The notes below the pieces were generated by a model, which searched no databases, was not told the origin of the DNA, and saw only the letters and a program-made list of their open reading frames with translations. From contig RPFO01000702.1 of the NCBI GenBank assembly GCA_009746045.1, forward strand, positions 62,001 to 126,000: a DNA stretch of 64,000 bases, given 5' to 3'. Below are positions 28,745-38,521 of the stretch, one piece after another. Each line of letters starts with the position of its first letter. Positions within the stretch are counted from its first letter, which is position 1. A program made the translations under genes and the position numbers. This stretch comes from Mesostigma viride. Taxonomy: Eukaryota; Streptophyta; Mesostigmatophyceae; Mesostigmatales; Mesostigmataceae.

Positions 28745-29946
28745 TGAGTTAATTGGTTTATACACATCTCAATTCTCTGACATGCTTTAACAAGTAATTC
28801 TTCACTAGTTGCATAAGAAATGCGGAAATACCCTTCTAGGCCAAATGCAATACCTGGCACTACCGCTACATTTCCATTTTCTAACAAATAAGTTGCTACA
28901 TCATTATCATTTTTTAGTAACTTCCCGGAAGGCGTCTTTTTCCCAAATAATTTCATACATCTAATGAACAAATAAAAAGCTCCTTCAGGCTTATAACACT
29001 CAAGATTTTTGATTCTAGAGAGCAAGCTAAAAACTAAATCCCGTTTTTTTTCGAAACCAAGCGCATTTTTTGGGATATAGTTTTGGATACCGATAAGAGC
29101 TTCAATAGCTGCCATCTGGCTTATTGACGATGGATTAGAAGTACTTTGCGACTGGATTAACGCCATAGCTTTTATTATATCCTTATTGCCAGCACCATAG
29201 CCTATTCTCCATCCAGTCATTGAATAAGCTTTTGAAACTCCATTAACTATAAATATTCTCTCTTTTAAATCCGGCGCAACTGCTACTAGGTTATAAAATT
29301 TAAACCTGTCAAAAGTAATATGCTCATATATGTCATCCGACATTATCTGGACATGAGGGTATTTTCGTAAAATATTAGCAAGTAGTAGCAAGTCCTGCTT
29401 TGAATAGGCTGCTCCCGAGGGGTTGCTTGGGGAATTTAAAACAAACCACTTAGTTTTGTCGGTAATTGCTGCATCTAGAGATTCTGGCGTTATTTTAAAC
29501 CCGGTTTCCAGATGAGCCTCAATTATTACTGGTTTGCCCTCGGCAAGTAGTACAATATCAGGGTAAGATACCCAGTAAGGTGCGGGTATTATTACCTCAT
29601 CTCCTTTGTTAAGGGTAGCCATGAACAAATTATAGATGACTTGTTTCCCACCAGTTCCAATGATTATTTGCTCCGGTAAATATTCAAGGCCATTTTCCCG
29701 TTTAAATTTTTTACATACCGCTTTCTTTAACTCAGGCATGCCATCAACATTAGTATACTTTGTTGCACCGGCTTTTATAGCAGCAATAGCAGCAAGTTTG
29801 ATATTTTCTGGTGTGTCAAAATCCGGTTCGCCAGCACCAAGAGAAATTACATCTACTCCACTCCGTTTTAATTCTGAGGCTTTTGCAGATACGGCTAGCG
29901 TCGGAGATGGTTTAATAAAACCTAATCTTGTAGCGATTAATGACAT
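28741..29946 (-). CDS. aatA: aspartate aminotransferase (class I PLP enzyme)
   Basis: The enzyme transfers amino groups between aspartate and 2-oxoglutarate. The family features are an N terminus MSLIATRLGFIKPSPTLAVS, VISLGAGEPDFDTPENI, NSPSNPSGAAYS, and the PLP-binding lysine in NGVSKAYSMTGWRIGYG. The frame opens 15 codons earlier (29991), but the ATG at 29946 begins the conserved N terminus and is preferred. Length from there is 401 residues, normal for AspC/AatA type Ib. In Rickettsiales it links host amino acids to the TCA cycle. Confidence 0.95.
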   Translation of the reverse strand: MSLIATRLGFIKPSPTLAVSAKASELKRSGVDVISLGAGEPDFDTPENIKLAAIAAIKAGATKYTNVDGMPELKKAVCKKFKRENGLEYLPEQIIIGTGGKQVIYNLFMATLNKGDEVIIPAPYWVSYPDIVLLAEGKPVIIEAHLETGFKITPESLDAAITDKTKWFVLNSPSNPSGAAYSKQDLLLLANILRKYPHVQIMSDDIYEHITFDRFKFYNLVAVAPDLKERIFIVNGVSKAYSMTGWRIGYGAGNKDIIKAMALIQSQSTSNPSSISQMAAIEALIGIQNYIPKNALGFEKKRDLVFSLLSRIKNLECYKPEGAFYLFIRCMKLFGKKTPSGKLLKNDNDVATYLLENGNVAVVPGIAFGLEGYFRISYATSEELLVKACQRIEMCINQLTQ

Positions 29947-30081
29947 AATTTTGTAACTAATTTTTTTGTTAATTTTATAAGTAACACCCAATATGCTTTA
30001 TTAGTTTGAACTGTGCAGAATTATATGAGAACATAAATTGAAAATCAAATCAAAGATCAATAATCAAAATACTTAATATTT

Positions 30082-31098
30082 ATGATGGCACAGGGTATTT
30101 TTTCTAAATTAGTAGATTATATAAAATCAGGATTTGCGTTCGTACTTAGAATTCCCAATCTGCTAAAAGATCAATTTTTTGCAATTAGAGAGAACGCAGC
30201 AAGGTTAAGATATAACCTAAAAAATTTCACAGAAACAAATATAAACCTTGGTATATATCACCTCAACAACCAAAATTACAATGATGCTATATTCAGATTT
30301 ATATTAGTTGATAAATTTCTGCGTCCAAATGATCCTTTTGTAAATTACTGGACCGGATGGGCCTATTTTTTGAAAAAAAAATATAAGAAAGCGATTTTTT
30401 ATTTAGAAAAAGGACAAAACGAAGATAAAATCGGTTTGTTAAAATTTATCAAAGAAATTGACCATATTTCCAAAGTTCCAAGTGAAATATACTCCGTATA
30501 TCGAGGTATAATTACTAAAGATATTGTTGATAAATTTTTCAATAAAAATCTTAACCTACCAAGAGAACTAATTATAAAACTAATAGGCGCAATTGATAAA
30601 TTACCGGAAAAATATTCTATACTTGAAATTGGCAGTAATATAGGTTTCGTTGGTGAAGAAATCGAAAAAAGAATGCAAGAAGGGTTTTCTATTACCGGTA
30701 TTGAAAGTTCAGCCGAGATGATCAAACTCCAAAAACAATCTAAACGTGATAAGGTATATGATAAAATAATTAACTTACCTGTTGAAAATTATTTAATAGA
30801 CCACAAGGACGAAAAATATGACATTATCTTAAGCCTTGACGGGTTCTCCAACAATTCAGAATTAAGCGATCTATTTGGTCAACTCTATAATTCTCTATCT
30901 TCTGGAGGGTATTTTGCTTTTGCGTGCAGATTAAGTGATAAGAAAGACTTCTCAGATAAATATTTAGAGTTTGTTTATGAGGAGCATTATATTACCAAAC
31001 TATTAAAAAAATGTGGTTTTACTATCATCGATGAACCAAATTCAGAACCACTAATTAAAAATAGCTATGTTATATTCGTTGGTAAAAAACTAAACTAA
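30082..31098 (+). CDS. TPR plus SAM-dependent methyltransferase
   Basis: The 338-residue protein combines two TPR-like helical pairs (residues about 50-115, NINLGIYHLNNQNYNDAIFR and WTGWAYFLKKKYKKAIFYLE) with a class I methyltransferase. Motif I is YSILEIGSNIGFVGEEIEKR, then ITGIESSAEMIKLQK and a motif IV-like YDIILSLDG. Such TPR methyltransferases occur in other alphaproteobacteria, but the substrate is not known. It is just upstream of mlaA with 20-68 bases between, so it may be in the same transcript. Confidence 0.8.
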   Translation: MMAQGIFSKLVDYIKSGFAFVLRIPNLLKDQFFAIRENAARLRYNLKNFTETNINLGIYHLNNQNYNDAIFRFILVDKFLRPNDPFVNYWTGWAYFLKKKYKKAIFYLEKGQNEDKIGLLKFIKEIDHISKVPSEIYSVYRGIITKDIVDKFFNKNLNLPRELIIKLIGAIDKLPEKYSILEIGSNIGFVGEEIEKRMQEGFSITGIESSAEMIKLQKQSKRDKVYDKIINLPVENYLIDHKDEKYDIILSLDGFSNNSELSDLFGQLYNSLSSGGYFAFACRLSDKKDFSDKYLEFVYEEHYITKLLKKCGFTIIDEPNSEPLIKNSYVIFVGKKLN

Positions 31099-31166
31099 AT
31101 AAAAAAATAATATAATTATTGAAAAACTACTGTTATAATCCGCACCAAACTAAAATTAAAAGCTAT

Positions 31167-31964
31167 ATGAGTTTCATAAAATTGAGTATTGGTTCAATTA
31201 CAGCTAAGCGGTTTATAAAATATTTTCTGCAAACAGCATTAATCCTGAACTTTGCACTAGGAGAAGTCTTCGCCAAGGAAAGTGAGGATAGCGAGTATAA
31301 ATACAATTACAATCAATTTAACGGTAAGTGCAGTGTTTACGACCCTTACGAAAAATTAAATCGTAAAATTTTTGCTTTTAATAGTGTGGTCGATACGTTT
31401 TTATTAAGACCAGTTGCTAAAATATATGGTAGATTTACAAATGACTATACAAAAAATCGTGTAGGAAGTTTTGTTGATAATATATCAGAACCTTTATCTA
31501 CCGTAAACTACACCCTTCAAGGTAACCCTGAAGGTATACTTAAAAGTTTTTGGCGGTTTGCAATAAATTCAACTTTTGGCATAGCCGGAATGTTTGATAT
31601 AGCAAGCAAATTTGGCCTAAAACCTCCACAACAAACTCTAGGTAGCACTTTAGCATATTACGGTACAGGCCCCGGGCCATATATAGTACTGCCCTTCTAT
31701 GGCGGAATTAATGCTAGAGATGTATCAGACCCTTTAATTTCAGATTTTTTGCTAAATCCTCTTACTTATTCATTGGATAAGAATTTTATGCTTACCGTAA
31801 CCGGTGTATCAATTATAGATATGCGTTATAAACTTATGCCTCTTACAGATTATGTTTCGAAAAATTCTTCAGATCCATATATTGCAGTTAGGGAAGCAAT
31901 TTTTAATCAAAGAGAAGCCAAAATAATATACCCTGCAGGGTATAAATGCCAGACCTTTAAATAA
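31167..31964 (+). CDS. mlaA: MlaA-type phospholipid transport outer membrane protein
   Basis: The MlaA (VacJ) core is clear: DPYEKLNRKIFAFNSVVD, FVDNISEPLSTVNYTLQG, FAINSTFGIAGMFDIA and LPFYGGINARDV. MlaA removes mislocalised phospholipids from the outer leaflet and passes them to periplasmic MlaC, which is encoded next. The ATG at 31167 is the likely start. A TTG at 31119 opens the frame earlier. A hydrophobic export segment follows (FLQTALILNFALGEVFA), but I see no lipobox with certainty. A Cys in the mature N terminus (NGKCSVYDPY) is not in a typical lipobox. Confidence 0.9.
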   Translation: MSFIKLSIGSITAKRFIKYFLQTALILNFALGEVFAKESEDSEYKYNYNQFNGKCSVYDPYEKLNRKIFAFNSVVDTFLLRPVAKIYGRFTNDYTKNRVGSFVDNISEPLSTVNYTLQGNPEGILKSFWRFAINSTFGIAGMFDIASKFGLKPPQQTLGSTLAYYGTGPGPYIVLPFYGGINARDVSDPLISDFLLNPLTYSLDKNFMLTVTGVSIIDMRYKLMPLTDYVSKNSSDPYIAVREAIFNQREAKIIYPAGYKCQTFK

Positions 31965-32022
31965 AGATGTACATTAAAAATTTAAAGGGATAATATAGTT
32001 TTACATAAATTTAGGTGTAGTT

Positions 32023-32637
32023 ATGAAAGTCATTAATAGAATTTTGCTATGTATATCTATTTTAGTTTGCAATCCGCTGGCATATGCTGATGAAGAGGCA
32101 GAAAAGCTAAAAGTTTATGTTAATAACTTAATTACTGATGGATATAATATTGTAAATGACGCAAATTTACCAGCAGACGAGAAAGTCAAACGTTCAAGTA
32201 CGTTAATACGCGCTAATTTACACCTTGACTGGATGGCTAAATATACTTTAGGGCGGCATAAAAAAAGCCTTTCTGATGCAAAAATAAAGGAATTTACAGA
32301 AGTTTATTCGAAATTTATTGTCCAAGCATATGCTGATCTTTCAAAAAACTACAGCGACGTAAAAGCAGTTGTTAAAAAAGTAAACAAAGTTGATGATAAT
32401 GTATTTTTAGTCAGTATGGAGATTTTAAAAAAAGACTCTGACTCACCGGTAGCAGTTGATTACTTAGTTCATAAACTTACAAATGCTAAACAAAACCCTT
32501 ATAAAGTAGGGGATATAATAACCGAAGGTGTTAGCATATTAAACTCTCAGCAAACTGAGTTTGATAATGTTATTTCTAATAATGGAATTGATGCTTTAAT
32601 TAGCAATTTAAAAGAAAAATTGTTAAAAAACAATTAA
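32023..32637 (+). CDS. mlaC: MlaC-type periplasmic phospholipid-binding protein
   Basis: The 204-residue protein has a signal peptide (ILLCISILVCNPLAYADEEA) and the MlaC/Ttg2D pattern: a helix with LDWMAKYTLGRHKKSLSD, EFTEVYSKFIVQAYADLSKN, and a strand-rich second half with VDYLVHKL. It shuttles phospholipid between MlaA and the MlaFEDB complex in the inner membrane. It follows mlaA by 58 bases. Its stop codon overlaps an ATG of the thioredoxin frame. Confidence 0.85.
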   Translation: MKVINRILLCISILVCNPLAYADEEAEKLKVYVNNLITDGYNIVNDANLPADEKVKRSSTLIRANLHLDWMAKYTLGRHKKSLSDAKIKEFTEVYSKFIVQAYADLSKNYSDVKAVVKKVNKVDDNVFLVSMEILKKDSDSPVAVDYLVHKLTNAKQNPYKVGDIITEGVSILNSQQTEFDNVISNNGIDALISNLKEKLLKNN

Positions 32638-32660
32638 TGAGAACTAGTGTACAAATTATT

Positions 32661-32978
32661 ATGACAAAACAAATTAAAGATAACGAATTTGAATCTGAAG
32701 TAATCAATTCAAAATTACCCGTATTGATTGATTTCTGGGCAGAATGGTGCGGTCCATGTCGTATGCTTTCGCCTATTCTTGATCAATTATCGGAAGAGAT
32801 GGAGGGTAAGGTAAAGATAGTCAAGATGAATATCGATGAAAACCCGGAAACACCATCTAAATTTGGTGTAAGAGGAATTCCGACGATGTTACTCTTTAAA
32901 GAAGGTAAACAAATCGCCACCAAGGTTGGGGTACAGCCCAAAAATGCGCTTCAGGAATGGATAAATTCTAGTCTATAG
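32661..32978 (+). CDS. trxA: thioredoxin
   Basis: The active-site motif is FWAEWCGPCRMLSP, with the cis-Pro loop GIPTMLLFK and the normal 105-110 residue length. It is the general disulfide reductant, for example for ribonucleotide reductase and peroxiredoxin. The ATG at 32661 starts the conserved sequence. An in-frame ATG at 32637 overlaps the mlaC stop (TAATG) and could be used through coupling, adding eight residues. Confidence 0.96.
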   Translation: MTKQIKDNEFESEVINSKLPVLIDFWAEWCGPCRMLSPILDQLSEEMEGKVKIVKMNIDENPETPSKFGVRGIPTMLLFKEGKQIATKVGVQPKNALQEWINSSL

Positions 32979-33276
32979 CCTAGTTTATCTTACAGTTTAC
33001 CTGGATGTTGTAAAAAATAGCTGTCTGTTATGCATTTGTTTTAAAATTTTGGTAGGCTAAAATGATATGTTTAGTTTTTCTACTTCCTCTAGCTAGCTGT
33101 TTTGCTAAACTGATAACTAGTCTTTGCCCATAGATTGTAATTACCCTGCTGTATTATCCTTTAGGTCAAATTAGATAAAGCACGCTAAACATCAAGTATA
33201 CCAAAAATATTATAAACTATAAATAAACGATAACGGTTTAGCTAATTCATATCCTAAAAGTTATACTATACTTAAT

Positions 33277-36200
33277 ATGAAATTGAATTTTGCAGTAAAT
33301 TTTAGCGATTTAAATTCTCTAAAAGGTTTAAAAAAAATCGACAAAATTTTTCTCTCTTATTTAGAGCAAAAAAACCTAATTTTACATAAAAAATTAACTG
33401 AGTACAGAAACTCCCCTGCTCTACCTAGTTCCTCTACTGAATACTCTAAATTTTTGCTAGAGTTAGCCCCATACCTCGATGACTTCGCAGCTGAATTATT
33501 TTCTATAGAAACAGAAAATCTTACTCTCAAACAGAGTCAGAAGAATTTTAATATAATTTATGAATGTAAGAGAAAATTTGTCCAACGGGTGTTTAAAAAT
33601 TATTATACCCATAATAATAAGGAAATAGATTTTTCAGAAATATCACAGAAATTAACAGGATTAATTGGCAGAATCACTCAGGAAAGTTTTGCAGAAAACG
33701 TAATAAAGTGGCTAAGCACACCTAAAAAATTTGAATCGGAGTTAAAGATTGCAGCAGATTATGCCATTTATATGATATTAAATAATAGTGGCCTACCTTT
33801 ATTTACTATCCCAAGGCCCACAGATCCGGAGAATCTAATTCGTGAAAATAGAATCCAAATGCTAGCTAAGGATATTTATCTTGGCTTTGATTATAGAGAT
33901 AATGAGATTAATTTAGAGAATGCCCTTTCTAACGCAAAATATTGTATATATTGTCATCATCAACAAAAAGATTCCTGCCGTTTTGGTATAAAAAACGCAA
34001 AACAAGAAAGCCAGCAAGCAGATGGCTGCCCATTAGATCAAAAAATTTCTGAAATGAATGAGTTAATGGCAGCAGGATTTAATATTGGAGCACTTAGCGT
34101 CATTTTAATTGATAACCCGCTCGTGGCTGCAACTGGGCATAGAATTTGTAATGATTGCATAAAGTCCTGTATTTTCCAAAAACAGGACTCTGTTAATATT
34201 CCTCTTGTCGAATCAAAGATTTTAGATAATGTTTTAAATCTTCCTTATGGAGTCGAAATATATATTTTACTAACAAAATGGAATCCATTAAATATTGAAT
34301 CCCCTTTGCCTAAAAAACCTACTAATTATAATGTTTTGGTCACAGGTTTAGGGCCTGCAGGGTTTGCTCTTTCTCATTATTTGTTGAACGAAGGGCATAA
34401 CGTTACTGCAATTGACGGCTTAAAAATCACGAATCTAGAAATTGATTTAACAAAACCGGTAAAAGATTACAAACAAATAAAAATGCCTTTATCCCAAAGG
34501 TCTCCTCAAGGTTTTGGAGGGGTTGCAGAATATGGTATTACCAATAGATGGGATAAAAATAACCTCACTTTGATCAGATTAATTTTAGAAAGAAGAATAG
34601 ATAATTTTAAACTACTTGGTGGTGTAAGGCTTGGCAGTAACATTACTACAAAGCAAGCTTTTGATTTTGGGTTTGATCATATAGCATTATGCCTTGGAGC
34701 AGGAAAACCAAAATATGTAAATTCAGCTTCTTACTTTATTAAAGGAGTAAAAAGTGCTGCTGATTTTCTAATGAATTTGCAACAAGGCGGTAGCTATCTA
34801 GCGCAAAGCAATAGCAATTTACTTCTTAGGATGCCAGTAGTAATAATAGGTTGCGGCCTAACCGCTATTGATAGTGCCGTAGAAGCAATTCATTACTACC
34901 AAGCCCAAGTAGAAAAATTCTTAACTTCATATGAGGATAAACTGGTAACCCCAGGTAAACTATCTGAAGAAGAAAAAATAATTGCAGAAGAATTTGTTAA
35001 TCATGCAAAATTATTTCAAAAAGCTAAATCTGCAGGAGAGAAACTTGATATTATTCAGCAACTTGGAGGAGTAACAATTTGTTATAGAAAAGACATCAAG
35101 GAGTCTCCAGCCTACAAAAGGAATCATGAAGAGATAGAACATGCTAAAGCTATAGGCGTAAAATTTCTGCTAAATTTATCTCCCATGGAAATTAAAGCAG
35201 ACCAATATGATTATGTAAAGGAGATAGAATTTTTTGATCAGGAAAAAAATATTGTTTCTTTAAATGCAAAAACGGTATTGGTTGCAATTGGCACAGAAGA
35301 TAATGAATTCCTAGATATAAATGGATTTACTAGCAATGATCGTAGATTTAGCCACTTCGGTGATTGCAATCAGAAATACTCAGGAAGTGTTGTTAAAGCT
35401 CTTGCTAGCGCTAAAAATGGCTATAAGGAAATAACAAAACAGTTAAATAAATCTAATCCGAGTACAAATTTTTCTTTTCAACGGTTCGCCAAAGTTTTAG
35501 ATCAGCAATTAAAATCCAAAATTTACTCTGTAAAGGAAATTGCCCTAAACATGTTAGATATAACAGTAAAATCCCCTCTAGCCGCTAAAAACTATCAACC
35601 AGGCCAGATTTTTAGGCTACAAAATTTTGCAGAGACACTGGATAAACTTACCAAACCACTTGCCTTGAGCCCTTATAAAGTAGATAAAAACCAAGGATTA
35701 ATTTACTTTGTTATATTAAAAACAGGTAAATCAACGGGGTTATGCAGTAATTTTAAGGCAGAAGAAGAAATCGTACTTATGGGACCAACTGGTTCTAAAA
35801 CTTATATTCCAACATCCCAAAATGTTATTTTAATAGGTGAAGGAATCAGAAATATGGCCCTCTTACCAATTGCCCAGGAACTCAAAAATCAGGGGTCAAA
35901 AGTAACATTTTTTGCTGTCTATAACCAGCAAAATGACATTTTTTATATGGAGAAAATAAAGGCTGCAGCAGATGAGGCTTATACGTTTATACTATCTAAT
36001 AATAGCGATGGTAATAAAAATATTAACAATTTAATAAACAAGATCAACGAAGCAAAAATGTCAAAAAATGCTTACATTATAGCTTATGTTACAAACAAAA
36101 TGCTGGAAGAAATAAAAAGATATGAGCAACAGTTATTTAAAAATAGTGAGTTTGTTTGTGGTATATTAGCCTCGATGCAATGTATGATGAAAGGTATATG

Positions 36201-36354
36201 CGGACAATGTATACAAAAAGTTGATAATGATAAAGGATATATTTTTTCCTGTGCTTCCCAAGAATATGATATTAAAAAATTTGAGCCTAAGCTTCTTGCT
36301 AAAAGGCTTAAACAAAAATCCCTGTTAGAAAAATTAGAAAATGTTAATAAATAA
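33277..36354 (+). CDS. large FAD/NAD-dependent iron-sulfur oxidoreductase (DPD/GltD-like with PyrK-like end)
   Basis: The 1025-residue protein has three parts. Residues about 220-310 carry cysteine clusters (CIYCHHQQKDSC, GCPLDQKI, CNDCIKSC) like the N-terminal 4Fe-4S domain of dihydropyrimidine dehydrogenase and glutamate synthase small subunit. Two Rossmann folds follow (VLVTGLGPAGFALSHYLL and VVIIGCGLTAIDSAVEAI) for FAD and NAD(P). The last third resembles a ferredoxin-NADP/PyrK-like reductase with a 2Fe-2S-like end (MQCMMKGICGQCIQK then SCASQ). Related fused proteins are conserved in Rickettsia. The physiological acceptor is unknown. The 300 bases upstream show nothing firm. Confidence 0.85.
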   Translation: MKLNFAVNFSDLNSLKGLKKIDKIFLSYLEQKNLILHKKLTEYRNSPALPSSSTEYSKFLLELAPYLDDFAAELFSIETENLTLKQSQKNFNIIYECKRKFVQRVFKNYYTHNNKEIDFSEISQKLTGLIGRITQESFAENVIKWLSTPKKFESELKIAADYAIYMILNNSGLPLFTIPRPTDPENLIRENRIQMLAKDIYLGFDYRDNEINLENALSNAKYCIYCHHQQKDSCRFGIKNAKQESQQADGCPLDQKISEMNELMAAGFNIGALSVILIDNPLVAATGHRICNDCIKSCIFQKQDSVNIPLVESKILDNVLNLPYGVEIYILLTKWNPLNIESPLPKKPTNYNVLVTGLGPAGFALSHYLLNEGHNVTAIDGLKITNLEIDLTKPVKDYKQIKMPLSQRSPQGFGGVAEYGITNRWDKNNLTLIRLILERRIDNFKLLGGVRLGSNITTKQAFDFGFDHIALCLGAGKPKYVNSASYFIKGVKSAADFLMNLQQGGSYLAQSNSNLLLRMPVVIIGCGLTAIDSAVEAIHYYQAQVEKFLTSYEDKLVTPGKLSEEEKIIAEEFVNHAKLFQKAKSAGEKLDIIQQLGGVTICYRKDIKESPAYKRNHEEIEHAKAIGVKFLLNLSPMEIKADQYDYVKEIEFFDQEKNIVSLNAKTVLVAIGTEDNEFLDINGFTSNDRRFSHFGDCNQKYSGSVVKALASAKNGYKEITKQLNKSNPSTNFSFQRFAKVLDQQLKSKIYSVKEIALNMLDITVKSPLAAKNYQPGQIFRLQNFAETLDKLTKPLALSPYKVDKNQGLIYFVILKTGKSTGLCSNFKAEEEIVLMGPTGSKTYIPTSQNVILIGEGIRNMALLPIAQELKNQGSKVTFFAVYNQQNDIFYMEKIKAAADEAYTFILSNNSDGNKNINNLINKINEAKMSKNAYIIAYVTNKMLEEIKRYEQQLFKNSEFVCGILASMQCMMKGICGQCIQKVDNDKGYIFSCASQEYDIKKFEPKLLAKRLKQKSLLEKLENVNK

Positions 36355-36523
36355 AAATTATTAATAAGTTGCTTCTTCTAGCGTTGGAGCACTAATTATT
36401 TAAAACTTAATTCACCCAAAAACTCAGATTAATGCTCTAAACTTATAACAAAAAACTTATGCCGTTCGGCTCTGCCCAAATGATTGTGTAAATTCTTATA
36501 AATTATAATTTATGAAGAAATAA

Positions 36524-36905
36524 ATGGCTAAAAATATACAAACCGAAAAACTAAATGCAGCAATAGATATTCTCATAAAAAGTGATGTAGATTTATCAGA
36601 TGTACTTGGGAAAGAAGGTTTAAACAACCGAGCAAACGTATTTTAGAGCGTACTTTAGAAGCAAAAATGCAAAGCCATTTAGGGTTACGAACACTATAAT
36701 AGGTCTGATATAGGAAAGGTAGTTATCAAAAGAATTTAACAACCAATAAAGGCCAAATAGAACTTAATGTTTCAAGAAACAGGAAAGAAAAATTTGAGCA
36801 TATAATTGTTACAAAGAAACAAAGCCGAATAGATAGTTTAGATAAAAAAGTAATATCTTTGGATGTTAAAGGCATGAGTAATCAGGTATTAAGATTCAGT
36901 AAGTG
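36524..36905 (+). pseudogene. IS256-family transposase remnant
   Basis: From the ATG at 36524 the pieces read AKNIQTEKLNAAIDILIKSD, RILERTLEAKMQSHLGL and, after a stop and a shift, NLTTNKGQIELNVSRNRKEK followed by IIVTKKQSRIDSLDKKVISL. This is the N-terminal region of IS256 transposases, related to but distinct from the element at 54.8-58 kb. It breaks off at an 8-base inverted repeat (36891-36911) with the DDE core missing. Confidence 0.75.
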
Positions 36906-36921
36906 AATCTTAAATCTATCC

Positions 36922-37090
36922 TATATGCTCAATTATCTAGAATTTCTAAAATCAGATTAACTAGAAATTATCGCCTATGTTAAAACATTCTAAATTAAAA
37001 TAACAAGTAATCCCAATAATTTATCATGACTAGTACAATAAAGAGTTGAAAAATAGCTCTAATAGCTGGTTTAACTTGGAAATGTTTATA
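36922..37090 (+). promoter_or_regulatory. conserved upstream region of proP1
   Basis: This stretch aligns by eye with the upstream region of the second proP gene (about 60770-60925, minus strand). Shared blocks include TATATGCTCAATTA, TTTCTAAAATCAGATTA, TCAATAATTTA-CAT-ACTAG and CAATAAA followed by TTGAAAA-TAGCT. Conservation outside the coding region suggests promoter or regulatory signals copied together with the gene. Confidence 0.55.
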
Positions 37091-37195
37091 AAATAATATA
37101 GGTTTTAACGCACTTCACAAAACAACGAGGTCTTACAAAGAACCGTCAGGGTTTACTTGCATTTTTTAATATATAATTAACTTGGGGATTATTAT

Positions 37196-38521
37196 ATGAG
37201 AAGATTAAATAAAGAACAAAAAGGAGCTATATTTCTTTTACAAATAGGTACGTTTTTGGAATATTTTGACCTTATGTTATTTGTCCATATGGCTGTTGTA
37301 CTAAACGAAATATTTTTTCCAAAATTTGATCCGTTTACTAATTCTCTTTTATCTGCTTTCACATTTTGTTCGACTTTTGCTCTAAAGCCGATAGGAGCAT
37401 TACTGTTTGGATATATTGGTGATAAAGTGGGAAGAAAGCATACTGTTATTATAACAACAATGGTTATGGCAATATCGTGTATAATTATGGCAAATGTGCC
37501 AACGTATGCTCAAATAGGAATAGCTGCTTCATGGGTTATTACAATTTGTAGAGCTTTACAGGGAATGTCTTCCATAGGAGAATCTATAGGCGCTGAACTC
37601 TATACTGCAGAGTTGATAGATCCACCTTTAAGGTACAAAGCAGTGGGATATATAGGTTTTGCCGGAGTTGTTGGAATGTCTGTCTCATTAATGGTAGCAC
37701 AAGTTGTACTATCTCTTGATATAAACTGGAGAGTTATTTTTTGGATCGGAGCAACAATTGCCTTAATTGGTTCTGCTGCAAGAGTAACATTACGTGAATC
37801 CCCGGAATTTAGTGATGCAACACGTAAGTTACGTAACATGCTTGAAAGAACGATTGAAAATGGCTCAGCACTACAAACTAATGCGGCATACTTAGAAAAA
37901 GTATCTTTTAAAACTTCTCTAGCTTACTTCTTAATTTTCTGTGGGTGGCCATTTTGTTTTTATTTTTCTTATGTTTATTGTACCACAATATTAAAAAACC
38001 AGTTTCATTATACAAGCGCAGAACTAATTAATCATAATTTCCTCGTATCAATATTTAATTTAGTTGGTTTATTCATATTTATTCGCCTTACAGAGAAAAT
38101 ACATCCTTTATTTTTATTAAAATTGAAATTAATAATTTATATTCCATTTCTCTGTCTAGTTCCTTTTTTACTAACAAAAGCAGAATCGCCTTCAATAATT
38201 TTAATTATTCAAATAATTGGGGTTGTTTTTGGACATTCTACAATACCTGCAAAAGCTATATTTTTAATGCACTTTCCAATTTTCAAAAGATTCCGTTATG
38301 CTAGCATGATTACAGCACTTGCACATATAACGCTCTATATCATAACATCGTTTGGGCTAGTTTATGCAACCAACTTTTTTGATGTGTATGGTATACTTTT
38401 GATCTCCCTGCCTATTACTTTCTGTTTTTTACTTGGTTTATTACATTTTGAAAAACTTGAGAAACAGTCTGGTGACTATGCGATACTTCTAAGGAATCTA
38501 AATAAGACTTACATTCACTGA
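37196..38521 (+). CDS. ProP-type MFS metabolite:proton symporter, copy 1
   Basis: The 441-residue inner-membrane protein belongs to the metabolite:H+ symporter branch of MFS, which includes ProP. It shows FLEYFDLMLFVHMAV in helix 1, GYIGDKVGRKHTVIIT in loop 2-3, and RALQGMSSIGESIGAELYTA, the family motif in helix 4-5. About 12 helices are apparent. Rickettsiaceae carry many ProP paralogues. The substrate (betaine, proline or another host metabolite) cannot be told. Its last 107 bases overlap the convergent SpoT-like gene. A broken paralogue with the same neighbour occurs at 54-60.7 kb. Confidence 0.88.
   Translation: MRRLNKEQKGAIFLLQIGTFLEYFDLMLFVHMAVVLNEIFFPKFDPFTNSLLSAFTFCSTFALKPIGALLFGYIGDKVGRKHTVIITTMVMAISCIIMANVPTYAQIGIAASWVITICRALQGMSSIGESIGAELYTAELIDPPLRYKAVGYIGFAGVVGMSVSLMVAQVVLSLDINWRVIFWIGATIALIGSAARVTLRESPEFSDATRKLRNMLERTIENGSALQTNAAYLEKVSFKTSLAYFLIFCGWPFCFYFSYVYCTTILKNQFHYTSAELINHNFLVSIFNLVGLFIFIRLTEKIHPLFLLKLKLIIYIPFLCLVPFLLTKAESPSIILIIQIIGVVFGHSTIPAKAIFLMHFPIFKRFRYASMITALAHITLYIITSFGLVYATNFFDVYGILLISLPITFCFLLGLLHFEKLEKQSGDYAILLRNLNKTYIH

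Noticed and set aside
33040-33190. Minus-strand stretch (YGQRLVISLAKQLAR) resembling DUF1016/YhcG nucleases
   Set aside because: Only about 15 residues look similar and the frame is broken around them, so it is too short to annotate.
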